This document shows positions 42,601 to 52,436 of a stretch of 64,000 nt of DNA, piece after piece. Both the position numbers and the translations under genes were made by a program. The stretch is from Adiantum capillus-veneris (lineage: Eukaryota; Streptophyta; Polypodiopsida; Polypodiales; Pteridaceae). The stretch covers positions 50,523,774 through 50,587,773 of the forward strand of contig CM043942.1 of assembly GCA_014529385.2 (NCBI GenBank), read 5' to 3'. The notes under the pieces were generated by a model. It saw only the letters and a program-made list of their open reading frames with translations. It searched no databases and was not told where the DNA came from. How positions within the stretch are numbered: the stretch's first letter is position 1; every line of letters starts with the position of its first letter.

Positions 42601-43560
42601 TTCATGGTCGTTGATCGTGGAGAGGACTAGCATGTTGAAGAGAAGAGCTTTGAGCTCGTGGAGGTTGTAGGGTGTAGACGGGTAGCATCTTGAAACCCTA
42701 GCATTTTCGAGGACTTTGGTGTGATGTGAAAGACAAGCCACAACCCCCCCCGGTGTTGCGTTTTGATGCGCAATCGATAGCGGTGCTTGACAACGGCAGT
42801 GGTCACGGCAACGTCCTGACGAGCATTCTGAGATGCCGATATAATGAGAGGGATTTGATTTGACAAAGCGTTTCAAAAACTCAACAGAGGAGGAAGGCTT
42901 GTTGAGGGCAGCATTCTAAAACGAAGCCTCTAAGAGGCTCCCAGGCTAAATCCATCTCCGGTTCCTGCAATAATCTTATCTTAAAAGGCTACGACAAAAA
43001 ATTTTGGTGAGATTTTCCCTCCCCCTCATCTTGAAATGCTAGACATTTGGTGGGGCTTGGGATAGTTTTGCAAGAGTCAAACTTGTGCCAAAACAGGTAC
43101 CTGCATGGTCTCGGCTTCTCCAACAATACAGTGAGAGAAATGGAAAAGGCAAAGTATAATAAGTTTTTGTGCAAAGCTTCCACCTCGAATGACCACCCAA
43201 ACTATCCGCTATGGAAAGTGGATCGACCAGTACCCAATTAGTAGCCTATGCAATGGTAAAATTCTCAAGAAAATTGTCGAATTGTTTGGCTCGGGATTGT
43301 GAAGCCAAAAGCAAATGCATGAGTTCGCCAGAAGACAGAGGCAAAGGCAAACTTGACAAGAATAACAGAATGCTCAGTTAGCTGCCTCGGTGCCCACAAG
43401 GTCTGATACCATTGTTATAAATGCGAGAAGACGCATTGTTTGGCTCAGGAATGCAATGCCAAAGGCAAAAGCAGGGACTCACAAAAGGACAAAGTCAAAG
43501 GCAAGTTGCATATACAGATAACGATGATTAAGATTTGAAAGGGGAGATCAGCATGGCATG
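42601..43560 (+). pseudogene. Copia leader and Gag relic with zinc knuckle
   Basis: After the PBS come about 500 bases of leader without a clear gene. Gag-like text is seen from about 43110: NTVREMEKAKYNKFLCKAST, NDHPNYPLWKV (compare the usual copia NYxxWK). A zinc knuckle CYKCEKTHCLAQEC (C-x2-C-x3-H-x5-C by strict count) lies at 43413-43454 with NAKGKSRDSQKDKVKGK after it. A related segment, CLARDCEAKSKCMSSPEDRG, lies at about 43280-43345, so the knuckle region is partly duplicated. The middle of Gag is missing, so this is an internally deleted copy. Confidence 0.6.
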
Positions 43561-43859
43561 CATAGTGGTGGCCACAACGCCAGATTTCTAGTCAAATGGT
43601 GGTTTCCGCAACATGCTTCAACCGGAGAGAGGCTTTTGAGCAACAAAGAGGGATAAAAGGAGCTCCCTACAAATGATTTGGACCCATGTGTTGGAGTCAA
43701 AGTTATCGCTGTTTGAATATGTGGGTCGGAGTTCAATGCACATGCATTCGAAGGAACCAATCCCAGATGTATCTACAAAACACTATGGATAAGTGCACCA
43801 ATCCATTTAATGTTGGCCGGATTATGAGACAAGCTGTGTTTCAAAGTTTATTGTCTTGT
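43561..43859. other. Unassigned stretch between copia Gag and a chromovirus LTR
   Basis: Short frames only. It may hold the rest of the copia Gag/protease (a plus-strand VGVKVIAV-like piece near 43690), but I cannot show it. The left limit of the neighbouring LTR is uncertain. Confidence 0.3.
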
Positions 43860-44518
43860 TCAACGTTATGTGTCCACAATTTACAAAATGGGGATTCTTG
43901 CTACAGACGGGGCGTGGCTGCCTTGCAAAATACTCAAAAAGAACACGCTGCAATCCATGTAAAAGGCACAAATCGACATACCTCGAATCACACAACGCAT
44001 ATCCAAGTTGTACACGAGCAGAGATAGAAAAGAGGCGTGATAGAACGAGAGTGCACGTGCAGGCGCTCTCCTAGAGCACAGTGCTACGCCGGCACGGCAA
44101 GAGACAGAGAAGAATAAACAGAAACTGGGTTCAATCTCCCCCGTGCAAGAGTGGACCATGTCCTCTTGCACGTATTTTATTTATAGAGAAGGTTATGCTC
44201 AAAATTGGTTACATCCAATTCACACTTGGGCATAAAATAGTCATGGCTCTTAAGAGCTCAATGTAACAATTAATAGCTGTCTACATCTCAATTTATAACT
44301 AAACCTAATACTAAGGCTTATGCCACAGAAAATCCATGGTGGCAGTTTTTAGTCGAATAACTGCTATCGCTTTATTGTCCAGCACGTGCCAATCACTGAT
44401 CTGTACTCACACAAACCCAACAAGTGATCATATTACACAATTCAAATCAACATTGCAATGCATCATCAGAATATCAATATTTCACAAAGATATCATCAAA
44501 GATATCAATTCCATTACA
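43860..44518 (-). repeat. 3' LTR of a chromovirus (left limit uncertain)
   Basis: On the coding (minus) strand the LTR would start TGTAATGGAATTGATATC directly after CAACCCCGGGGTA, which follows GAGGACAATTG, a typical end of chromovirus internal sequence. The minus-strand TATA box, TATAAATA, is at 44178-44185. The left end is placed by where similarity to copia stops, not by a matching LTR, because the 5' LTR is not in the window. Confidence 0.55.
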
Positions 44519-44613
44519 TACCCCGGGGTTGAAAGACAATTGTCCTCAATTGTTATCGAAACCAAACTAGCGACAGTGGTGGCCAGCCACTGGTAGAGTG
44601 GTCTAGTAATTTG

Positions 44614-44843
44614 GTGTTACCTAGATCGGCGAATCTACACCAATGGTCGTGCTGCCTAAATCGGCGGATCTGCAGTAATGCTGCCTAAATCGGCGGATCT
44701 GCATTTTGATTTCGTGTTGCCTAGATCGGCGAATCTACACTAGTGCTGCCTAAATCGGCGGATCTGCACTTTTAAAATTCGTGTTGCCTAAATCGGCGAA
44801 TCTACACTAGAAGAAAAGCACTGCCTAAATCGGCGAATCTGTG
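44614..44843 (-). repeat. Seven-unit interspersed repeat in chromovirus 3' UTR
   Basis: Seven copies of a 26-27 bp unit with core CCTAAATCGGCGGATCTGC start near 44614, 44649, 44678, 44714, 44743, 44781 and 44818, 29-38 bp apart. Two subtypes occur: one with CCTAGATCGGCGAATCTACA (units 1 and 4; unit 6 similar) and one with CTAAATCGGCGGATCTGCA (2, 3 and 5). The last unit overlaps the end of the chromodomain ORF. Confidence 0.93.
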
Positions 44844-46220
44844 TCTCTAGGTGTGTGGTATGCAAGTATCAAGTGATGGTAGTGTGGACTTAGAGATTGC
44901 TCAGAGATCCATTGACACTCTTCCAAGGAATGGTTTTTGTATTTTACCAAATATCTTCTGTACTGGTTTCCTCTGCGGGTAGTGGTCATGTCATGATCTA
45001 AAATTATGTCGGGAGTCAGAATTTCTTCATCGTCCTCAATGAAGGGGGGGTCAGTTGTGGTAGGGGTGTCGGGAATAGGTCCCTTGTGTGGTCTCAACAA
45101 ACTGACATGGAAGGAGTTGTGTATTTTCCAATGTGAGGGAATGCCCAAGCAGAACGCATTGTCATTTATTTCATGAAGAATTTTGAATGGGCCATAAAAT
45201 CTAGGGGCCAATTTCACTTTAGGATGTTTTTCTACACTTTTTAAGCGTCGTTTTTCTATCAAGCCAAACGAGGTCGTTTTCTTTAAAAGGTGCAGGTCTT
45301 CGTTTCTTATTGGCTTGTGCAATTTATCGTTCTTGTGCTCGTTTAATGCAAGTTGTGGCTTCTTGTAAAATGTGTGTGTGATCTCTTGCTAAAGCGTCAG
45401 CCCCCAGGGACATCAGACTAATAGTGGAGACAGGGACAGGGAGTTTTTGCCCATAGACAATTTCAAAAGGTGCACGGTTTGTGGATGAGTGGGGTGTGTT
45501 ATTGTAAGCAAATTGAAGCATAGGGAGGTGTTGGTCCCAGTTTGCAGTATTTTCAGTGGTATAAGATCGAAGAAGATCCATAATAGTACTGTTTGTGGCT
45601 TCTGTTTGACCATTACTTTCAGGGTGAAATGCAGATGTGAAATCCATTTTAGAGCCTAAGTTTCTGGCTAGGGCGACCAAAAATGATTGCAAAAGCGTCC
45701 ATCACGGTCGGAGAGAATGACCTTGGGGAAGCCATGGTATGGAAAGATGGTTTTGAGAAAAAGATTTGCAGCCTGTGGTGCAGACAATGTCTTTTTGCAG
45801 GGTACAAAGTATGCTTGTTTGCTAAAACGGTCAACTATGGTCCATATCATATCATTGTGTGAGGATGCCAGTGGGCCAACAACTACAAAGAAGGGTTGTG
45901 TGAAGTCGGGTAACTGCAGGATGGGGGCATGTGTAAGGAGATATTTGAGAGTGTTCAAATGTTTTATGTTGTTTGGGACCCGCCAATTGAATGGTACTTT
46001 TTGATAGTAAAGTGGTCATCGGTGATGCAATGTGTGAGAAGTTTTTGACAAATTTTTGATAAAAGCCTGCTAAACCTAAAAAGGATTTTATGTCATGCAC
46101 GGATTTGGGGGTAGGCCATGTTTTAATAGTGTCAATCTTTTGAGGGTCAACAGATATTCCTTTTTCTGAGACTATGTGGCCTAAATAGTCAATGTGTGTT
46201 TGAAAGAATATACACCATCG
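44825..46220 (-). pseudogene. Chromovirus RT end, integrase and chromodomain
   Basis: Minus strand. From 46220: THIDYLGHIVSEKGISVDPQ and HDIKSFLGLAGFYQKFVKNF (end of RT), LKYLLTHAPILQLPDFTQPF (start of RNase H). This is then fused to ASSHNDMIWTIVDRFSKQAY (integrase core), so most of RNase H and the HHCC module are deleted. Integrase goes on: FPKVILSDRDGRF, DFTSAFHPESNGQTEATNST (Asp and Glu of DDE kept) and NTPHSSTNRAPFEIVYGQKL. The C-terminus has VKLAPRFYGPFKILHEINDN, and the chromodomain ILDHDMTTTRRGNQYRRYLV then KYKNHSLEECQWISEQSLSP ends near 44870. A chromodomain would steer integration to marked chromatin. The 5' part is cut by element 3 at 46221. Confidence 0.9.
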
Positions 46221-46779
46221 TGGTAGTCTCTCCGAGAGCTACGCGCCCATGCCACGCATTCACATTTTCGAGCTATTCGTGATCGATCCTTCCTCGAGCT
46301 TGTTTTGTTTGTAAGTAGCACAAACAGTGTCTGTTTTCAACAATCAAGTGCTTTATGTAATGAGAAAGAGATTAGCTACACATAGATACTCATGAACTTA
46401 AGTTTTGCCCACTTTTGGATTATGACATGTTAGTCTATCGCGACTGTATTCGAGATAACTAGGGTTCAAATCTGGTGAGATTAGACTTATAGGTAAGTAT
46501 ATCCTAGTGAGAGGATGGTGCCTACAAGGTTTGATGAGATTCCGAGTTCATTGGAAGTGTAAACGGTGTTGTGAGCGGTTAGGGATAGAGTGGGTTGCAT
46601 TCTACCAGGGTTAGTGATTGATGCATCATAAAAGTGCGTATGAGTAGATTGGTCTCAGCCTGACAAGCTAACGAGATTGCCTACGTGCACCTACGGGTTA
46701 GTCGTGTCATCGGATGATAAGTATGTTGTCTGTGTCGTGCTTGTGAGTATGAACAGGGGAGTAGTTAAGCCCTAAAACA
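46221..46779 (+). repeat. 5' LTR of element 3
   Basis: Bounded on the left by the abrupt end of chromovirus RT sequence at 46220 and a TG start (TGGTAGTCTCTCCGAGAGCT), and on the right by CCTAAAACA just before the PBS. About 559 bp. A degenerate half copy of the palindrome (AGTCTATCGCGACTG) lies at 46432. No clear TATA box. Confidence 0.65.
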
Positions 46780-46780
46780 T

Positions 46781-46798
46781 TGGCGCCGCTGTCGGGGA
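46781..46798 (+). promoter_or_regulatory. Primer-binding site, tRNA-Asp type
   Basis: TGGCGCCGCTGTCGGGGA, one base after the LTR. It is identical to the PBS of element 1 and differs at two of 18 positions from the plant tRNA-Asp complement. Confidence 0.92.
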
Positions 46799-48640
46799 CA
46801 CAAGACCTTAAGTAGGGAGATCTACGTCACTTGTGTGATGGTTAGCTTACTTTAGTTTTGACTAGAGAGAGCTTAAACTTTTAGAACAAGATCCAGGATA
46901 GAGTATCCTGAGGTCTAGTGGATAGCCAGGAAGCCTGTGTCTTGCCGAGGATCTGCGACTAGTTAGATTTAGTTAAGTAGGATAATGTGGAGTTATGGTT
47001 TTTGGTTTTGAGTGCTTGTTATACTTGTGTAGAAATAGAGTAGAAAAACGCTGTAAAAACGCAAGAAACAAACAAAAAGAAGCAACAATAAGGCTGTTTG
47101 CTTGCCTTGAAAGCAAAACCCACACCATATACCCTTGAAGGGGGTGAAAAAAGTAGACATTGAAATTTATAATCCAACACTTGAGAAAACATAAAAATTG
47201 CGACCAAAACCAACAAAAAAAACAGGTGATTGTCATAAGAAAACACTAAGTGAACCTAAAGAGGCCAAGAAGAGATATAACCATTAGCCTAGGGTAAACT
47301 GACTGTGTCATGTGGTACGACTGATATTCACAAGTTTAAGATGAAGTGTCATCAAATTTGCATCACTTCAAGTGCATTTGAGTTGTGAATTACCATAGAA
47401 GAGTGAAATTTGTTAAGTGCTTGAGTCTAAGGTCAAAATAAGTCCAAACTTCATAAAACTTGGGGGATAAACTTATATGGGCACAGGGAACACAACTATG
47501 CAAAAACAGACAAAAATTAAATCCCCATTGCTCTCTGCCTAGTCTATCGCGATAGACTGATGAAGGTGGTGATTGACTAACAACAAGGAAAAAACCTTTT
47601 AACCACATGTTTAACACATCAATACAAAGGTACTCGCAAAGATTGAGTGAAAACTGAACACCATCTGACCACAAAACTTCCAAACCGTGATTGTAAGAGT
47701 ATAGAATTCCAGAGACAAGGCAAGAAGGCTTTGACCAAATGTCTAAACAATGCCAAAATTTGTCAATGCACTACACAAGGAGAGGCTAAAACCAGCTGTG
47801 GAGAAAACTTGAGAAAAAATGCTAAAAAGGGAGAAAAATTGCCAGTCCCATCGCGATAGACTAAGGAAACTGCTGCTAAGGACCATATCTTCCAAATTTT
47901 CCCCTAGGGAGACTTTATCGGAGCCTATACACACACACTTTAAACCAAATTTCAAGGCATTTAGACCACTGAAAATCAATCTAAGGCCCAGATAGAGAAT
48001 CAGGCTCTAACTAAAATACTAAAAATGGACCAAAAACCCAACCCAAGTGTCCAAACTTCATAAAACTTGAGGGATAGGCTATAGAGGGTAACTAGAACTT
48101 AAGGGTGAAGTCACAATTTTGAATTACTTGTGCTGAGCAAATTGTCAGTCTATCGCGATAGACTAAGAAGTAGTGATTCAGACATATTTTGCAATTTGTG
48201 ACTTTACTGCTAGGACATACTCTCCATATAGATCCCAGCCATCATTTCATATTTGAAATTGGAGCACCAGAAGGCTGACTAAGTGTTTGCTGTACATATT
48301 TGAAAGATTTTTGGTAATCGAGGAAAAACCCTTGTGAACAGACTAACCATCCTTGTGTAGATCATAGAAGGAGAACATCACAATGCCACACAAGAAGGAG
48401 TCCAAGTAAGATTTAAGTTTGCAACCCAACTTTCATTCTTATGTATTTAAGGTCGGGAGCCTTTGTTAAGTCGGGAGCTAAAAGTGTCAAAAGTCAAGTA
48501 AGCACCACTCCACCGAAGAGAGTGTAACTCAGACGAAACTAGACCCATTAGCACCGATCATTGAAGAGGGTAGTGATACTGACACTTCGTCAGAAAAGTC
48601 CTTCTTCATGATGATCAACAGCCAGGAGGTTTCACGGTGA
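46799..48640 (+). other. Element 3 leader (1.8 kb, non-coding)
   Basis: A-rich, no gene. It holds the palindromes described separately, and a phrase GTCCAAACTTCATAAAACTT at 47442 that recurs at 48049, about 607 bases on, as expected for two turns of a ~303-base repeat. AATTTCAAGGCATTTAGACC near 47950 is also found (AATTTCAAGGCATTTGGAC) near 59958 in the leader of the ORFX element. A short start MPHKKESK with GTAAG after it lies near 48383-48410; it could be a first exon and splice donor, unproven. Confidence 0.7.
47541..48164. repeat. Three spaced palindromes, AGTCTATCGCGATAGACT
   Basis: Exact 18-bp palindromes at 47541-47558 and 48147-48164. An imperfect copy (AGTCCCATCGCGATAGACT) lies at 47844-47862. 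The centres (TCGCGA) are 304 and 302 bases apart. The sequence between is only weakly repetitive, so the palindrome is better kept than its surroundings. Confidence 0.95.
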
Positions 48641-49159
48641 AGGACCAATGCCAGGGGGAGCACCTCCCTACATCCTTTAAACAAAACCAAGTTCACTATA
48701 ATCTTCTTGGAAGGAACTAACTCGAGGGGAGCCTTAGTTTATTTTGACTATCGGGGACGCAAGTGTATTTGTATTGAAGAAAGACCGGCTCAGAGACTAG
48801 AGATAATTCGAGTCTATGATGATGGAGACAGATTCCGAGACGAAAAGGGGAACCACTATCTGATAGTGAGTAACCCTGAGGATTACAACAGATATGGGGA
48901 TAACGTGGCAAAAGGGAAAATGGTTTCAGAAACCCAAGAACCGCCTCCTAACATTGATCGACCTGGAGCACTTTTTATGTATGATAAGAAAACAACCAGG
49001 GTCCCAACCTATAATGAGAATGTAGGGATTTACAAGCATGAAAGCGAGGGAATAGTCTCTTACTTTCGATGCAAGGAACCCTACCCAAACGAATTAAGCA
49101 CGAGGGCTAAGGGATTTACAAGAACCACCACTCTACACATAGTATCAAGGAGAGAGTAA
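48641..49159 (+). CDS. Element 3 first ORF, unrecognised
   Basis: Open from a TGA at 48638 to 49159 with no ATG near its start, so the true start is elsewhere or lost. Text such as GALVYFDYRGRKCICIEERP, LEIIRVYDDGDRFRDEKGNH and YFRCKEPYPNELSTRAKG looks like a folded, charged domain. I know no family for it. It lies directly before the Gag core and probably is the N-terminal part of Gag, joined by a lost frame (LERVRRDEPSLARTVRNYGL in between). The ORFX element at 60 kb has a different protein in the equivalent position. Confidence 0.45.
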   Translation, partial: RTNARGSTSLHPLNKTKFTIIFLEGTNSRGALVYFDYRGRKCICIEERPAQRLEIIRVYDDGDRFRDEKGNHYLIVSNPEDYNRYGDNVAKGKMVSETQEPPPNIDRPGALFMYDKKTTRVPTYNENVGIYKHESEGIVSYFRCKEPYPNELSTRAKGFTRTTTLHIVSRRE

Positions 49160-50123
49160 GCCAAAGACTCAGGGGTCAACTGAACCTGGAAGAACACCCC
49201 TAGAACGAGTTCGGAGGGATGAGCCATCTCTCGCGAGAACTGTTAGAAATTATGGCTTAGGAGCACCATTGGGAGAGGAACCTGGCCACTACAGAAGACC
49301 AGAGGAGGTATATCGACTAGGACGGGGAGATCCCATGATGAGATTTGTAGACCATCATAGAATTAGACCTTCTCAAGTGCAAAAATGGGTAAACAAGAAA
49401 TATACGGGAAGCACGGATCCGAGAGATCATGTAGCAGCCTTTGTGCGTGTAATTAGAGTTGAAGAGGTGTTAGACTTTCCTACCCAATTTTTTGGATTCA
49501 GTTTAACCTTAGAGGATGATGCTGCTACATGGTTTGACTCAGTGGAGCGAAGAGACTTTGAGTCTATGGAGGAAGTGTTTGACGAGTTTATCGAGGAATT
49601 CTCACAAAGGGGAATAGCTCATAATACAGTCTCACAAATTCATAAATTCAAACAGAAAGATGGAGAGTCTGTGCAAAAGGCAGCCCTCCGATTAAAAAGA
49701 TATGTTAAGTTCTGCCCCGTGGAAGAACTACCAACTCAGTCCAAACTTATGCTTATATTTATCCAAGGACTAAGGAATGCAGATCTTCAGAAGGACTTAC
49801 ATATGAAAAGGAGCACGACGTTGAATGATTTAACCAAGGAAGCTCTATACCTTGTGGAAAATTGTGCGGTCTACAAAGAGAGTGAGTTCAAGGATCTTGA
49901 CGATGATTCTTCCTCGCAACAAAGCGGAAGCAAGTCTGCTAAGACAACACCGAAAGGAGAAGTAGCGGTAAGCCAAGAGCAGCTTGTAGAGGAAGTGCTT
50001 AAAAAGATTAACTTGTATTCCAAACCACAAGCTAAACAACCAAAATGGTGTGCGATTGAACAAAAATGGACAAACCATGGGACAAAGGAGTGTTATTATA
50101 ACAAGGGATATGTGAGAGAATGA
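49160..50123 (+). CDS. Element 3 Gag core (retrotransposon Gag domain)
   Basis: The open block 49269-50123 (284 codons). It has the Gag fold: GSTDPRDHVAAFVRVIRVEE, TLEDDAATWFDSVERRDFES, EVFDEFIEEFSQRGIAHNTV, DGESVQKAALRLKRYVKFCP and LMLIFIQGLRNADLQKDLHM. The C-terminal CAIEQKWTNHGTKECY is reminiscent of a fifth cysteine motif. It would form the particle. The short stretch before 49269 reads in frame with R-rich text and holds no clear start. Confidence 0.85.
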
Positions 50124-51322
50124 CGATATGCTCCGCAAGCTCAGGCGACATCCCCTCAAGTCCCACCAATGCCTAGATATAAAACAGGCAACCTACCAGG
50201 ACCTGTAGGTGTAGAAAGACCACAACCAGTGTTGGGACAACAACCACCCCTACCAGGATTATGACCAGTCGGCATAAGATACACACCCACAGTAACTGAG
50301 TCGGATGAGAAGGCTTTGGTACCTATGCATGCATACTACGACGAGCCCAATGGATATGCGGCGAACTCTGTCTATCCACAGGAAGAACCCTCTACACCAG
50401 AACTATGGAGCATGATAGGAAATACTGGACCACCAACTGCTGCACAGGCGGAGGGGGAAGGAAGATATAGCTTGGATGAAAGAACACTGTTGTTCATAGC
50501 CAACGGAGGCATGAGCGGGCAAAGAATTGCACACCAACAAGAGGAGCTCCAAGAGCACCTCAACAGCCTAAAGGACCATGCTACAAGTGTGGTGGAGACC
50601 ATTGGCTGAGGGACTGCCCTCATGAAGAAATCATTAGGGTCAACGCATATTGCACCGAGTGTGGAATTACTCACTTGATCCCTGACTGCCGTAAAAACCC
50701 GAGCAAAGGAGCAAAAACTACCTTGAATATGCTGGGAGCGCTGCCTTCCAATGGAGGGTCAGAAAACGAAACTCCGATTCCTCTTAAGGTCTTGACGAGA
50801 GCCCAAGCAAGGGGAAATGACAATCAGCCCAAGAGTAATGATGAAAATCAGGAAGAAATCAAGACTGACAAGTCTAGCATCATTCATGATAATCCTTGGA
50901 AAGAACGAAGAGCGAAAATGAAAGCTAGACGTGAGCGAAAACAAAAAGATGTAGAAGCTAAGCTAATGATAGCTCGAGAGCAACTTAAACAGCAAAGAGA
51001 GTCCAACTCTCTAAAATCAACGGAGGGACCAAGAAGTGCAAGCTCAGGAGGGTCGGTATTGGTAGATAAGATCAATGAACCCTTAGATGCAATCTTGCAA
51101 GCATATGAAGCAAGATTGAAGAACAGACAGACTCTAGAGCAAAGGTGGATGACATATCCGTATCCAGAGATAGAAAAACAGAGACTAGAGATGTACAAAC
51201 AGCTGATTGAAACTGCACAAGCTTTACTGGAGCCTTCACCTATGGAAGTGGGGGATAGAGTAATCAAACCACCAAACAATGAAACACCTCACAAATTGAA
51301 CAAAGGATACCCGACAAGATAG
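50124..51322 (+). pseudogene. Element 3 Gag nucleocapsid part
   Basis: The true frame crosses the annotated breaks: CYKCGGDHWLRDC and CTECGITHLIPDC (both C-x2-C-x3-H-x4-C) at about 50580-50690, then an open block to 51322, Lys/Glu-rich with a coiled-coil look (RAKMKARRERKQKDVEAKLM; AREQLKQQRESNSLKSTEG). The second knuckle is close to CNRCGIDHLIAQC of elements 1 and 2. A TGA near 50109, a TGA near 50262 and a frameshift near 50610 break it. Confidence 0.8.
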
Positions 51323-52436
51323 AAAACGTTAAATCCTTGTCGGATGTAGAGGATGCAAGAGACGTGCCTAATAGCACTGATGAATCACTGAAAGATTTTC
51401 CACCATATACCCCTATTGTGGAAGAAAATTGGCCTGAAGAGCTATGGGAAACGGTGAGAAAAGCTCAAGAAAAATATGAGACAAAAACAGTCGAGTCGGC
51501 GCCTTTCTCGAAGTTGAACTTGAATAAGCCTCCATGGGATTTAGACGTTAAATCATTTCAAGGGGATAATGGTTCACTTGCATCCGAAGATAGCAGACCA
51601 GCATCACTCAGAACTTTGCCATCATATATGGGGGACTATGAGGCAAGGTTAGAAATTCGAAGAGTACCTTCTCAAAGAATAGGCGGGTCATGAAGCAACT
51701 CAAAATGGTGCAGAACTGGGGGTATGATTATTTGTATCTAAGACATGCTGAAACTACTACACGAGTAAACATGAAAAATCATAACTACCATGATGTCACG
51801 AGAACCCCTGTGGAAGAATTTGACTCAGCCACCATTAGTGGATCAGAAGTCCCAGCGTGGCTTTGTAAGAAAAAGGAGATATGGATGTGCGGGGCATCCC
51901 AATGTAGTGAATTTGACCACAATGAAAAGACACTAGAGAGGGTCTTGGAAGACGATGCATATATACGAGAACCTTTTCCTAAAGAGAAGCTCGAATCCCT
52001 AGAATGGTCTCAAATTTTGGCTACATTGGATGTATGTGTCAATGAAGTCACTCCCACCAAATTTTGTGATGAGAATGGCTACGATATCATACCATACTAC
52101 ATGTTGAGAAAAATTGTGGAGGAGGACGAGAACGATGGAGATACTGAGAATATGAGGATCAATAAAACAGAAACAAAACTTGAGATTAAGATAGTGGGCT
52201 ATGTGGACATCCCCACTAAAGAAATCAATCAGGAGGGAGAATAATTTTATGATTCTTCTGATCAAAGTGAAAACAAGGATAACGTGGATGACGAGAAGTC
52301 GAAAAATACGGAGGGAGACGACAATCAAGATCAAGACAATGACGTCTTCTACAATTTTCCAAACCAAAGTGAGAGACGCCAAAAAAGATACAAGAGTAAT
52401 TGACACCATATCAATCTACCAACCAGGCTGAGACCC
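51323..52436 (+). pseudogene. Element 3 spacer and linker; protease missing here
   Basis: 51337-51693 is Gag C-terminal spacer (ENWPEELWETVRKAQEKYET). 51690-52244 starts KQLKMVQNWGYDYLYLRHAE, which corresponds to REAKMVHDWSKNHVYLQFQD of elements 1 and 2. In those, about 120 residues of retropepsin stand just before; here it is absent, and the two blocks abut with a frame change at 51690. 52245-52436 is an acidic tail (DNVDDEKSKNTEGDDNQDQD) with a stop, leading to RT. Confidence 0.75.

Noticed and set aside
43401-43430. A minus-strand PBS (TGGTATCAGAC) beside an LTR start TGTTATAAATGC
   Set aside because: The bases code in frame for a zinc knuckle, CYKCEKTHCLAQEC, and lie within copia Gag text; no LTR partner exists. 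The likeness to a PBS is chance.
44614-44843. CRISPR array, because of seven short repeats with short spacers
   Set aside because: Spacers are only 3-12 bases, the units vary, and the setting is the 3' UTR of a plant chromovirus.
45687-46004. Plus-strand ORF of 105 codons
   Set aside because: Antisense of the chromovirus integrase, which has clear motifs on the minus strand.
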